Shown piece by piece: positions 14,790-23,434 of a stretch of 35,187 nt of DNA; the stretch's first letter is position 1; each line of letters begins with the position of its first letter. The stretch comes from Lachnospiraceae bacterium UBA7143. Its GTDB lineage: Bacteria; Bacillota; Clostridia; Lachnospirales; Lachnospiraceae. The notes below the pieces were generated by a model that saw only the letters and a list, made by a program, of their open reading frames with translations, searched no databases and had not been told where the DNA came from. The stretch covers positions 1 to 35,187 of the forward strand of contig DKWV01000027.1 in assembly GCA_002491905.1 (NCBI GenBank), given 5' to 3'. Made by a program: the position numbers and the translations under genes.

Positions 14790-15901
14790 CAGTCCAGATA
14801 ATCCTTGAGCTTGCGGCTTCTGCTGGGATGGCGCAGTTTCCTTAATGCCTTTGCCTCAATCTGCCTGATACGTTCACGGGTCACGTTGAACTCTTTTCCC
14901 ACTTCCTCCAGCGTCCTCGCCCGGCCGTCATCCAGCCCGAAGCGGAGCCTCAGCACCTTCTGTTCCCTCTCTGTCAGGGTTCCCAGCACCTCCACAAGCT
15001 GTTCCTTTAGCAGTGTGAAAGCCGCCGCATCGGCCGGGACTGGCACATTGTCATCCTGGATGAAGTCTCCCAGATGGCTGTCCTCCTCCTCGCCGATCGG
15101 CGTTTCCAGGGACACCGGCTCCTGGGAAATCTTTAAGATCTCCCTCACCCGCTCCACAGGCATATTCATCTGTGCAGCAATCTCCTCCGGGGTAGGTTCC
15201 CTCCCGAGTTCCTGCAAGAGCTGCCGGCTCACCCGGATCAGCTTGTTGATCGTCTCCACCATATGCACCGGAATACGGATCGTCCTGGCCTGATCCGCGA
15301 TGGCCCTTGTAATGGCCTGTCTGATCCACCAGGTAGCATAGGTTGAAAACTTATATCCCTTGCGGTAATCAAATTTCTCCACCGCCTTAATCAGGCCAAG
15401 GTTTCCCTCCTGAATCAGGTCAAGAAAGAGCATGCCACGGCCTACATAACGCTTGGCGATACTGACCACCAGCCGGAGGTTGGCCTCCGCCAGACGCTGC
15501 TTCGCCTCCAGATCACCCATCTCCATTTTTTTCGCCAGCTCGATCTCCTCCTCGGCGGAGAGAAGCGGCACCTTACCAATCTCTTTTAAGTACATTCTGA
15601 CAGGATCTTCAATGCTGATACCGTCGGGCACGGAAAGATCAATGTCCTCCACATCCACCTCGTCCTCTTCCGCCAGGATGATCTCCTCGTCATCCACGTC
15701 GTCCTCCTCTGTGATGCGCAGGACATCCACGTTATTCTGTTCAAGTGTCTCTAAAATTTTGTCAAACTGTTCCTCCTCCAGCGTAAGATCAGAGAAAAAA
15801 TCATTGATCTCCTGATACTCCAGAACATTTTTCTTCTTCTTCGCAACAGCCAGGAGATCTTTTAAACGCTCCTCAAACTTTGCCTGTACATTTTCATCCA
15901 T
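14789..15901 (-). CDS. rpoD: RNA polymerase primary sigma factor RpoD/SigA
   Basis: A 370-residue housekeeping sigma factor. The acidic N-terminal region 1.1 is followed by regions 1.2-2 (EGNLGLIKAVEKFDYRKG and FSTYATWWIRQAITRAI), region 3 (RVREILKISQEPVSLETPIG) and region 4.2 with its helix-turn-helix (VTRERIRQIEAKALRKLRHP). The large non-conserved insertion of proteobacterial sigma-70 is absent, as usual for Firmicutes. I chose the ATG at 15901 (MDENVQAKF), with GGAG six bases upstream, over the ATG at 15913, whose AGGAAGG directly abuts the codon. It stands between dnaG and trmK as in the classical macromolecular-synthesis operon. Confidence 0.97.
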   Translation of the reverse strand: MDENVQAKFEERLKDLLAVAKKKKNVLEYQEINDFFSDLTLEEEQFDKILETLEQNNVDVLRITEEDDVDDEEIILAEEDEVDVEDIDLSVPDGISIEDPVRMYLKEIGKVPLLSAEEEIELAKKMEMGDLEAKQRLAEANLRLVVSIAKRYVGRGMLFLDLIQEGNLGLIKAVEKFDYRKGYKFSTYATWWIRQAITRAIADQARTIRIPVHMVETINKLIRVSRQLLQELGREPTPEEIAAQMNMPVERVREILKISQEPVSLETPIGEEEDSHLGDFIQDDNVPVPADAAAFTLLKEQLVEVLGTLTEREQKVLRLRFGLDDGRARTLEEVGKEFNVTRERIRQIEAKALRKLRHPSRSRKLKDYLD

Positions 15902-15975
15902 GAATTGCTCCATCCTTCCTATGTTTAACCTCTGTCCGACCGTAAACGCACCTTTTTTCGATTAGCTTACCCTGA

Positions 15976-17745
15976 TCACAGGGAAATATGCGTTTTTCTA
16001 AGTTCCTCCAACGCCTTTTTACCGGATATTACCTGATTTAACGCCTCCATATCCGAACCCATTCTGGCCGAATAATAATTAAAACTATTGTCCTTCACTG
16101 CCACTACCACATCGTGAAGCGCCTTTTCCCTCTCCTGCTTCGTATCAAGCCGCTCCAGCTTTGTGTTGAAGATCGCGGCCACCTCCCGCTGCTCTTCCTC
16201 CTCCTCGAAGGCGCTGACAACGGACGCCGGGGAGAAATCCCCCTGTTCCAGTCCCGCAAACAGCTTGTCCGCCACCTGTCTGTACAGTTCCTGCGTAAAA
16301 TCGGCCGCGGAAATGTAGGCTTTGATCTTCGGGTAGATTTCCGGCTCCTCCGAAAGCCATGTCAGAAGGATCCGCTGTGACTTCCTGATGTGATCCTCCG
16401 GGGAGGGCTTCCCTGCCGTGGTTGGCTTTGGACGCTCCACCGGCTTCACCAGCCCCGTGCGCGCCGCATAGCTGTTCACCAGCTTCCGCAGGTTCTCATA
16501 CCCGATATGATACCTCTCCGCCACCGACTCAATATAATTCTCCCGCTCCACCTCTTCCTCAAAACCGCAGAGTTTCTTCGCGATTTCCCGGTGAAATGCG
16601 GTCTTTGACTCCGGGTCTTCCATATGGTAATCTCGTTCTAACACCTTCAATTCAAAGAAAAAGCCGTTCTGCGCCTGATCAATCCGCTCCTGGAAGGCCT
16701 CCGCGCCGAGATTCCTGATAAATTCATCGGGATCTTTGTAGGGTTTCATATCGATCACCCGCCCCCGGAGGCCCGCCTCCTTTAAGATGCCGAGCGCCCG
16801 AAGCGCCGCACTCGTGCCCGCGCCGTCGCTGTCATAGGCAAGCAGTACCTCCTCGCCAAAGCGTTTTACCAGGCTTGCCTGTCCTACCGTAAAAGCCGTT
16901 CCAAGCGAAGCCACAGCCTGTCCGAATCCAGCCTGGTGCAGAGCGATCACATCCATATAGCCCTCGCACAAAATCAGATTTCCCGTCCTTGCCGTTCTGG
17001 CAAAGTTCAATCCATACAGATTGCGACTTTTGTCAAATATCGTTGTCTCAGGGGAATTCAGATACTTCGGTTTGGCGTCCCCCATCACCCGGCCCCCAAA
17101 CCCGATTACCCTGTGGTTCCCGTCCTGGATCGGAAACATCACCCGGTTCCAGAACTTGTCGTGGACGCCCCGCTTCTCATCAAAGCCCGTCAGCCCGGCC
17201 TCCGTAATCAAATCGTCCGCATAACCCTTGGACCGCAGATAAGCCGTCAGATCGGAACCCGCTCCATCCGCGTAGCCCAAACCAAACTTCTTCATTGTCT
17301 CGTCCGTGAGCTCCCTGCCTGACAGATAGCGGTATCCCGTCTGCCCCCTGGGGGAACGCAGCAGATAATAATAGTATTTCGCCGCCTGTTTATTGACCTC
17401 CAGCAGTTTGGCCCGCCTGCTCTCCCTGCGGCGCATCTCCTCAGAGTACTCCACCTCCGGCAGCGCGACGCCGGCGCGATCAGCCAGCATCTTCAAAGCT
17501 TCCTGAAAGCTGGCGTTCTCATATTCCATCAAAAAGGTGATCACGTTGCCGCCCGCCCCGCAGCCAAAGCAATAGTACATCTGCTTGCCCGGCGAGACCG
17601 AGAAGGAAGGGGATTTCTCATTGTGAAACGGACAGAGCCCGAAATAACTGCTCCCCTTCTTCTGCATACGCACATAGCCCGAGATCACTTCCACAATATC
17701 GTTTTTCGTTCTGATCTCCTCGATCAGTTCTTCTGGATAACGCAT
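15976..17745 (-). CDS. dnaG: DNA primase
   Basis: A 589-residue primase that lays down RNA primers at the replication fork. The N-terminal zinc finger is complete (C38, H41, C59, C62 in CPFHNEKSPSFSVSPG...YYCFGCG). The TOPRIM catalytic core follows, with LCEGYMDVIAL and AYDSDGAG, then a C-terminal helicase-binding region. Start ATG at 17745 (MRYPEELIEEI) has AAGGA seven bases upstream; an ATG seven codons earlier would sit just four bases beyond the dgt stop and lacks a clear ribosome binding site of its own. It is downstream of dgt and upstream of rpoD. Confidence 0.97.
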   Translation of the reverse strand: MRYPEELIEEIRTKNDIVEVISGYVRMQKKGSSYFGLCPFHNEKSPSFSVSPGKQMYYCFGCGAGGNVITFLMEYENASFQEALKMLADRAGVALPEVEYSEEMRRRESRRAKLLEVNKQAAKYYYYLLRSPRGQTGYRYLSGRELTDETMKKFGLGYADGAGSDLTAYLRSKGYADDLITEAGLTGFDEKRGVHDKFWNRVMFPIQDGNHRVIGFGGRVMGDAKPKYLNSPETTIFDKSRNLYGLNFARTARTGNLILCEGYMDVIALHQAGFGQAVASLGTAFTVGQASLVKRFGEEVLLAYDSDGAGTSAALRALGILKEAGLRGRVIDMKPYKDPDEFIRNLGAEAFQERIDQAQNGFFFELKVLERDYHMEDPESKTAFHREIAKKLCGFEEEVERENYIESVAERYHIGYENLRKLVNSYAARTGLVKPVERPKPTTAGKPSPEDHIRKSQRILLTWLSEEPEIYPKIKAYISAADFTQELYRQVADKLFAGLEQGDFSPASVVSAFEEEEEQREVAAIFNTKLERLDTKQEREKALHDVVVAVKDNSFNYYSARMGSDMEALNQVISGKKALEELRKTHISL

Positions 17746-17769
17746 GTTATTTTCCTTTATTTTCATCCG

Positions 17770-18774
17770 TCAACCATGCCATGTTTTCGGAATAAACAAC
17801 CTCTCATACTGCGCGATGGCAAAACGGTCCGTCATGGAACTGATATAATCACACACAATCTTTTCAAGCGGTTCCCCCGCATCCAGGAGTTTAAACAGGA
17901 AGTTCGGCAGCTGCTCCGTGTGCACCAGATAGTGCTCGTAGAGCGTGATAATCAGATTCTCCGCCTTTCCCTCCTCGCTCTTTGCTATAGGGTTCCTGTA
18001 CACATGCCGGAACATAAATTCCCGCATTTTCTGCATGGCCTCCGCCACCTCCGGCGACATACAGATATCGTCCCTGTCACGACTGTTCGTCACAATATTA
18101 TGGATAAAGAAATCCAGACGCTGTCCGCAGCTGTAACCGATCACGCTCCCGATCTCCTTGGGCACGTCCGCTTCCTTTAATATCCCGGCTCTCACCGCAT
18201 CGTCCATATCATGATGGATATAGGCGATCTTGTCCGCCAGCCGGACGATCCGTCCCTCCAGCGTCTGCGGCATACCCGAGGTCTGGTGGTTCAGGATTCC
18301 GTCCCGCACCTCCAGCGTCAGATTGATCCCCGTGCCATCCTTTTCCAGAAGATCCACAGTGCGCACGCTCTGTTCGTTGTGTTTAAAGCCATATGGGCAT
18401 ACCCTGTCCAGTGCCCGCTCCCCGGCATGTCCGAAGGGCGTATGTCCCAGATCATGTCCAAGCGCAATGGCCTCCACCAGATCTTCATTCAGCTTAAGCG
18501 CCTTGGCGATAGTCCGTGCCGTCTGGCTTACCTCCAGTGTATGTGTGAGTCTGGTTCTGTAATGATCTCCCTCCGGTGTCAGAAACACCTGAGTCTTATC
18601 CTTCAGACGGCGGAACGACTTGCTATGTATGATCCGGTCCCTGTCTCTCTGGAACACGGGACGGATATCGCACTGCTCCTCCTCCTTAAGCCTTCCCTGG
18701 GAATTCATGCTGAGCATGGCGTATGGACTTAAGTATTCCTTCTCCCACTGTTCCAAACTTTCCCGTATATTCAT
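17770..18774 (-). CDS. dgt: Deoxyguanosinetriphosphate triphosphohydrolase-like HD protein
   Basis: A 334-residue dNTP triphosphohydrolase of the HD superfamily, which cleaves dNTPs (classically dGTP) to nucleoside and tripolyphosphate. Seen: RPVFQRDRDRIIHSKSFRRL at the start, the HD motif in TRLTHTLEVSQ and IALGHDLGHTPFGHAGERAL, and NHQTSGMPQTLEGRIVRLADKIAYI. It is the first gene of the dgt-dnaG-rpoD-trmK cluster common in Clostridia. AGAGGA lies ten bases before the ATG. The 127 bases upstream hold no clear sigma-A promoter that I could fix. Confidence 0.93.
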   Translation of the reverse strand: MNIRESLEQWEKEYLSPYAMLSMNSQGRLKEEEQCDIRPVFQRDRDRIIHSKSFRRLKDKTQVFLTPEGDHYRTRLTHTLEVSQTARTIAKALKLNEDLVEAIALGHDLGHTPFGHAGERALDRVCPYGFKHNEQSVRTVDLLEKDGTGINLTLEVRDGILNHQTSGMPQTLEGRIVRLADKIAYIHHDMDDAVRAGILKEADVPKEIGSVIGYSCGQRLDFFIHNIVTNSRDRDDICMSPEVAEAMQKMREFMFRHVYRNPIAKSEEGKAENLIITLYEHYLVHTEQLPNFLFKLLDAGEPLEKIVCDYISSMTDRFAIAQYERLFIPKTWHG

Positions 18775-18901
18775 GGCTGTATCCTCTTAAAAATCCGTTC
18801 TATTACTATTATTCGCCCTAAACCGCCGAAATCCTTTTTTTATTTTCAATTATTCAGAGTCCATGCAGATTTATAACCAACAGACTGCCTGCATAATTGC
18901 C

Positions 18902-19819
18902 TCATCGGCATATATCATAAATAAACTCCGCATTTTTATCCATCGCCTCGTAGGCAGTCTTAAAAGGAGACATCTGGAAAACGTGCCACATGCCCTTAAA
19001 GACGTCCATCTTTACACTGACGTTAACTTTCAGGAGCTTTTTGTAAAGCATCACCGCATCATCCTGCAGGATCTCGTTGCTCCCCACCTGAATATAAGTG
19101 GGCGGAAACCCCTCATAATCCCCGAACAGCGGGGAGATCAGAGGGTCTGTCAGATCCTGCCCCAACGCGTAATTTTCTATCATCTGCTCCAGATAGGAAG
19201 CATTCAGGACGGGATCGATCTCCGCCTTGACCACATGGGACTTGCCCGACGCCGTCAGATCCGTCCACGGCGACATGAGCACGAGCCCCCTTGGCATAAG
19301 CCGCCCCTGCGCCTTTAACTGCAGGCACAAGGATAACGCCAGATTACCGCCCGCGGAATCCCCGGCCAGAATCACGTCCCTTGCGCCATATCCCAAAAGC
19401 ATCAGATAATCCCAGACCTGCATGGCGTCCTGCACAGCCGCCGGATACGGATTTTCCGGGGCAAGCCGGTAATCAAAGCAGAGCACATCCATAGAAGTAG
19501 ACGCCGCCAGTTTCGTGGTCAGCGTTCTGGCATAAAGGCTGCTGCCTGTGGAATAACCGCCCCCGTGGCAGTACAGAATGACATACTTTTTCATATGCGC
19601 TCGGTTTACATAAATCCACTCGCCATGTATGGTTCTGTCATCTTCCCCACGTACGGCGATCTCCAAATCTTCCACTATCACCTCTTTGCTGTTTCCCAAA
19701 AGGGCCCCTAAATGATCCTGTGACTGGCGGTGTTTCTCAATATCCACATTTTCCACCACGCCGTGCATGCGCTTGATCAGATTCATTAATCCGGCATTCT
19801 TTTTATCCACTCTTGCCAT
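18902..19819 (-). CDS. Alpha/beta hydrolase, hormone-sensitive lipase family
   Basis: A 305-residue esterase/lipase of the HSL (family IV) group. The oxyanion motif HGGG is at residues 85-88, the nucleophile S155 in GDSAGG, an acid in QDDAV (D253/D254) and H279 in GMWHVFQ. No signal peptide, so cytosolic. Start at 19819 (MARVDKKN) is set by GGGAGGAAAT directly upstream; a longer frame would read into the opposite gene. It is divergent from an acyltransferase and a zinc-ribbon membrane protein; an acyl-ester metabolism role for this cluster is an inference from the pairing. Confidence 0.9.
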   Translation of the reverse strand: MARVDKKNAGLMNLIKRMHGVVENVDIEKHRQSQDHLGALLGNSKEVIVEDLEIAVRGEDDRTIHGEWIYVNRAHMKKYVILYCHGGGYSTGSSLYARTLTTKLAASTSMDVLCFDYRLAPENPYPAAVQDAMQVWDYLMLLGYGARDVILAGDSAGGNLALSLCLQLKAQGRLMPRGLVLMSPWTDLTASGKSHVVKAEIDPVLNASYLEQMIENYALGQDLTDPLISPLFGDYEGFPPTYIQVGSNEILQDDAVMLYKKLLKVNVSVKMDVFKGMWHVFQMSPFKTAYEAMDKNAEFIYDICR

Positions 19820-19888
19820 ATTTCCTCCCGTCCTCCGCTGTTGTTGCCTGAACTGTTGCAACAATTTTACCATAAATATGGGAATTTG

Positions 19889-19897
19889 TGGTATACT
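19889..19897 (+). promoter_or_regulatory. Extended -10 promoter placed at the acyltransferase start codon
   Basis: TGGTATACT (19889-19897) is an extended -10 element. The predicted transcription start, seven bases beyond, is the A of the ATG at 19904. There is no good -35 and no Shine-Dalgarno sequence between the element and the ATG. Confidence 0.5.
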
Positions 19898-19903
19898 TAT
19901 TGC

Positions 19904-21235
19904 ATGTACAGACATTCCGCGAAAAAACAAGTGAATAAACCCGCCGTCCGAAGCAAAAAGGACATCTGGTATAAGCTGGATCTGTCAGCAACCGTTTATC
20001 CCACCCTGCAAAGGCGGGATTTCTCCTCGGTGTACCGTCTCAGCGTGAAGTTGAAAGAAACTGTGGACCCCGCCCTGTTGCAGCGGGCGCTCGACCTTAC
20101 GCTGCCACGCTTTCCCACCTATAAAGTGGCAATCCGAAAGGGGTTGTTCTGGCGTTATCTGGAGCCGAACAACAGACCCGGCCCCTTCGTGCAGGAAGAT
20201 ATCAAAAACCCCTGTATGCCCATGCACTTTAAGAGTAACAATCGTTATCTTATCAGGATATACTACTATGACTGCCGCATCTCTTTGGAAGCGCACCACT
20301 GCCTCGGAGACGGCACAGGCGGCATGTGCCTCCTGCAGACGCTGACCGCCGTCTATCTGGGGCTTCTCGGACATAAAATCACCCCCTCCGGCTTTGTGTT
20401 AAAGCTGGACGAGGAACCTGATCCGGGAGAGCTGGAAGACGCCTACATGCGCTATGCCACGGCAAAAGTCAAACCGCCGCGCCCGTCGGAAAAAACCTAC
20501 CGCGTCCGCGGAACCAAGGAACCTTTCTACACCCTTAACATCGTGAACGGGGTTTTGTCCGTCAGGGAGGTCATGACAGTGGCCAAAAAATATGGCGCCA
20601 CCATCACGGAGTACTTAAACGCCGTGCTGCTCTATGCCCTCCTGGAGAAACAGAAGTCAGAGTTTCATCTGACCTACCGTCCCGTGAGGATTGCCATGCC
20701 CGTAAATCTGCGCCGCTTCTTTCCCTCAAAGACCCTGCGCAACTTCATCACTATGGTGTACCCTTCCGTTGATCCCCGTCTCGGTGAATACAGCTTCGGG
20801 GAAATCGTGACGCAGGTACACAATTTCATGCGTTATTATATCAACGAAAAATTCTTACGCGGCGATATCACCACCAACGCCGCCACCAAACACAATTTCC
20901 TGATCCGCGTCGTACCGCTTTTCATAAAGGATCTGGTAGTCCGCACCTTCTACACCCGCGTGCAGGACAAAAATTCCTCCGCCGGGCTCACCAACATGGG
21001 CGCGCTTTCGGTGCCGGAGGACATGAAACCGTATATTGACCGCTTTGATATCTACATGGGACAGCCTTTTTCCTCCCGCACCAACTGCGCCATCATCAGT
21101 TTCGAGGATATCCTGACCATCAACTTTGCCAGCAGTATCGTGGAGAGCGATGTGGAACGGCATTTCTTCCGCAAGCTGGTGCAGGACGGTATCCATGTAA
21201 AAATAGAAAGCAACCGTTCATCCGCCATTCAATAA
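19904..21235 (+). CDS. HHxxxDG acyltransferase (alcohol acetyltransferase/condensation-like)
   Basis: A 443-residue protein of the CAT/condensation/PapA superfamily, which moves acyl groups between a thioester and an alcohol or amine. The active-site motif EAHHCLGDGTGG (H131, H132, D136, G137) is intact and sits where expected, about 130 residues in; a second half with RPVRIAMPVNLRRFFPS resembles the family's partner subdomain. No carrier-protein domain is present. The first ATG is at 19904; in-frame codons upstream start with TTG and lack a ribosome binding site. Gene context with an HSL esterase and a membrane protein suggests a small acyl-ester pathway. Substrate unknown. Confidence 0.8.
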   Translation: MYRHSAKKQVNKPAVRSKKDIWYKLDLSATVYPTLQRRDFSSVYRLSVKLKETVDPALLQRALDLTLPRFPTYKVAIRKGLFWRYLEPNNRPGPFVQEDIKNPCMPMHFKSNNRYLIRIYYYDCRISLEAHHCLGDGTGGMCLLQTLTAVYLGLLGHKITPSGFVLKLDEEPDPGELEDAYMRYATAKVKPPRPSEKTYRVRGTKEPFYTLNIVNGVLSVREVMTVAKKYGATITEYLNAVLLYALLEKQKSEFHLTYRPVRIAMPVNLRRFFPSKTLRNFITMVYPSVDPRLGEYSFGEIVTQVHNFMRYYINEKFLRGDITTNAATKHNFLIRVVPLFIKDLVVRTFYTRVQDKNSSAGLTNMGALSVPEDMKPYIDRFDIYMGQPFSSRTNCAIISFEDILTINFASSIVESDVERHFFRKLVQDGIHVKIESNRSSAIQ

Positions 21236-21263
21236 CAACCGTTTTATAAAGAGAGGAATTCCT

Positions 21264-21968
21264 ATGTCATACTGTGTAAACTGCGGCGTGGAGCTGGAGG
21301 CTTCCCTGAGGGAGTGCCCGCTTTGCCACACACCGGTCATCAACCCGGCGGAAGCCGGAAAAGAGTTCCCGCCTTCCCCCTACCCCGAAAACAAAGGACA
21401 GGTGGAGGTCGTGAAAAGAAAGGATCTTGGCATCCTCCTATCTGTCGTGCTGACCGCCACAGGCGTTACCTGCCTGCTGTTAAATCTGCTGGTATTTGAC
21501 CACTCCCTCTGGTCCCTTCTGGTGATCGGCATCTGCATCTGCCTGTTTGTATTCACTTTCCCGGCAGTTTTCTACAGCAAAATGCCGCTCCTCGTCTCTC
21601 TGTTTGCGGACGGCGCCGCGGTGGCGGTATACCTTTATATGATCGCCTATCTCACGCCATCCACCGCATGGTTTTGGGAGCTTGGCCTGCCTGTCGTCGC
21701 GCTGGTCACCCTGGGCATGGAAGTCTTCACCCTTCTGGCTAAAAGGGTGCCTTTTACAATGCTTTCCGGCGCGCTTTGCCTGTTTATCGAGATTCCGCTC
21801 TTCTGTACAGCCCTTGAGCTGATGATCCACCGTATGCTTCTCTCCCCGCTGCGGCTGACCTGGTCCGCCGTGGTATTGACTGTATGCGTCATCATCGATG
21901 TCGCCCTCGTGACAATCCTCGTAAAAAAACGCCTGCGCAACGAGGTGCGCAGACGTTTACACTTCTAA
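21264..21968 (+). CDS. Zinc-ribbon membrane protein (DUF6320-like)
   Basis: A 234-residue protein with an N-terminal zinc ribbon (C4, C7, C18, C21) followed by a Pro-rich linker and about six transmembrane helices from residue 55 to 225, ending in a basic tail (KKRLRNEVRRRLHF). AGAGGA lies seven bases before the ATG, 28 bases after the acyltransferase, so the two form an operon. I believe this corresponds to DUF6320, whose members often accompany such acyltransferases, but that is from memory. Function unknown. Its stop codon overlaps that of the opposite gene. Confidence 0.75.
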   Translation: MSYCVNCGVELEASLRECPLCHTPVINPAEAGKEFPPSPYPENKGQVEVVKRKDLGILLSVVLTATGVTCLLLNLLVFDHSLWSLLVIGICICLFVFTFPAVFYSKMPLLVSLFADGAAVAVYLYMIAYLTPSTAWFWELGLPVVALVTLGMEVFTLLAKRVPFTMLSGALCLFIEIPLFCTALELMIHRMLLSPLRLTWSAVVLTVCVIIDVALVTILVKKRLRNEVRRRLHF

Positions 21969-22591
21969 TTTTTATACCTTTCCTCCGCATCTTCCAGAGA
22001 CTGATATCCATAGAATGCGGTCTCGTTGGCGATGGTCTGCTTTAACAGGCTCTCGCCTTTCTCCCTGGCCTCCTCCGTCTCCTTCCAGACCAGAGCAAGC
22101 GTCCTCATGGAATAGGTGTAGAGCTCGCCCCTGAGATAGCTCTCCATAGAAGAACCGGCCATGATGCCGTCCTCCGCAGTCGTGGCCACCCTGCCCCGTT
22201 TTCTCAGGTTCGGATACTCTTTGGCCATCCTGGCGTCCCACTCCAGATTGACCGCCACAATCTTCTCCACGATCTCCTTCTTTTCGGACACATCGGGAAG
22301 ATGCCCCTTAATCTCCTCATATTCTTCCGGGTAGGTGCTCTCCATCATGAAACCGTATTTCTCAAAGATAGGATTTCTCCCCTCTTTCACGGCTTCCCTG
22401 CAGTCCTCCTGATAGCTCAAAAGCACCTCGTCGGAGTAAACCATCCACTGGCTCATGCGCATTTTAAAAAAGGTGTCCGGGTCATCCTGACAGGACGCCC
22501 TGCCTCCCGTATTATAGACCTGCTGAAACAGTTCCCACTCCATCTGCGCAATATCAAATATCAACTGCTCCCGCTCACTGACTTCCGCCAT
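21965..22591 (-). CDS. DUF4125 family protein
   Basis: A 208-residue soluble, mostly helical, acidic protein of unknown function. The features FDIAQMEWELFQQVYNTGGRA, FFKMRMSQWMVYS, EKYGFMMESTYPEEY and IVAVNLEWD fit the DUF4125 family as I know it. No signal peptide or membrane segment. Start ATG at 22591 has AAGGAGG nine bases upstream; the longer frame would overlap the lipoprotein stop region. It follows the GerMN-like lipoprotein by 27 bases on the same strand and is probably co-transcribed with it. Confidence 0.8.
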   Translation of the reverse strand: MAEVSEREQLIFDIAQMEWELFQQVYNTGGRASCQDDPDTFFKMRMSQWMVYSDEVLLSYQEDCREAVKEGRNPIFEKYGFMMESTYPEEYEEIKGHLPDVSEKKEIVEKIVAVNLEWDARMAKEYPNLRKRGRVATTAEDGIMAGSSMESYLRGELYTYSMRTLALVWKETEEAREKGESLLKQTIANETAFYGYQSLEDAEERYKN

Positions 22592-22618
22592 AATACTCTG
22601 CCTCCTTCTGTCAGGCAT

Positions 22619-23359
22619 TCACTGCTTTTCCGGCTCTGCGGCGCCTTCCTCCCCGTCTTTTGCCGCCGTCAGATGCTCCATCAGCTCCCCGGGCGTACAC
22701 CCGGTCACCGCCTCCGTGTACTCCGCATGGGAAGTGACAAGCGTCTCTCCCTCCACTGTTATGTAAACCGCATCGGCATCATAATTTTCCGTAAAAGTAT
22801 TGGCTATCGAAGAAATAATGATGCATTCGGCTTCCACAGACATAGTCATCAGATAATCCCGAAAGCTTCCAGACAGGTTCAGATACAGAAGCTTCCTCCC
22901 GTCCTCTTCCTTTTCGTCCAGGGAAAGCGCCTTCGTGTCCAGAAGCGGCACGATGTTATGCCTTGCCAGCGCATTTAAAAGCACATCGGGCGTAATCTCT
23001 TCCGCCGTGATTTCCTCCCGCGTCAGGCCGGATTCCATATCTTTCCCGTAGCAGATCACCGCCGCCTGCGCGCCTTCCTTGTCCGTCGTTGTGTTATCAG
23101 CCTCTGTTTCCTGCCCTTTTTCCTGCTTCTCTGTCTTTATCTGAAGTTTCTTCCCTTCCTCCCGTTCTTCCTGCTCCCCGGTTTCCTCTACCGGCTCCTC
23201 CTCTAACAGATATTCCAAAGAATTAACCAGCATATCTTTGGAAGACATCTCCGGCACGACAATCTCCTCCGTCGTTACCACCGCATCTGCCCCTCTGCCG
23301 CAGGCTGTCAACAGCATGACAGCCAGAAGCGCAAACGCCGCCATGTTTTTTCTTTTCAT
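22619..23359 (-). CDS. GerMN-domain-like lipoprotein
   Basis: A 246-residue lipoprotein: signal peptide with lipobox LLTAC (acyl Cys at residue 20), then an acidic low-complexity linker (about residues 45-95, rich in E, K and T). A C-terminal domain of about 130 residues resembles the sporulation/germination GerMN fold (TPDVLLNALARHNIVPL, LYLNLSGSFRDYL, ADAVYITVEGETL). GerM of B. subtilis is a spore peptidoglycan-associated lipoprotein; single-domain relatives have varied roles, so the sporulation link is tentative. GGGGAGG lies about eight bases before the ATG. Confidence 0.78.
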   Translation of the reverse strand: MKRKNMAAFALLAVMLLTACGRGADAVVTTEEIVVPEMSSKDMLVNSLEYLLEEEPVEETGEQEEREEGKKLQIKTEKQEKGQETEADNTTTDKEGAQAAVICYGKDMESGLTREEITAEEITPDVLLNALARHNIVPLLDTKALSLDEKEEDGRKLLYLNLSGSFRDYLMTMSVEAECIIISSIANTFTENYDADAVYITVEGETLVTSHAEYTEAVTGCTPGELMEHLTAAKDGEEGAAEPEKQ

Positions 23360-23434
23360 AAATTTCCTCCCCGAATGCGAGTCCTCTGAATCGCTTTATT
23401 CTATCATACCGCATCCGAAAAGTAAATTGGCTTT

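Noticed and set aside
15970..15987. Short CCCTG-ATCA-CAGGG hairpin at the end of dnaG as a terminator
   Set aside because: Only a 5-bp stem with no T-run, and termination there would uncouple rpoD from dnaG without other support.
18775..18901. Promoter or terminator between the esterase gene and dgt
   Set aside because: AT-rich with TTGAAA and AATAAT elements, but no -35/-10 pair at proper spacing and only a 6-bp stem with a long loop; nothing firm enough to annotate.
19841..19903. Upstream TTG start for the acyltransferase (21 more residues)
   Set aside because: No ribosome binding site, it would overlap the promoter, and the added residues look like translated intergenic DNA.
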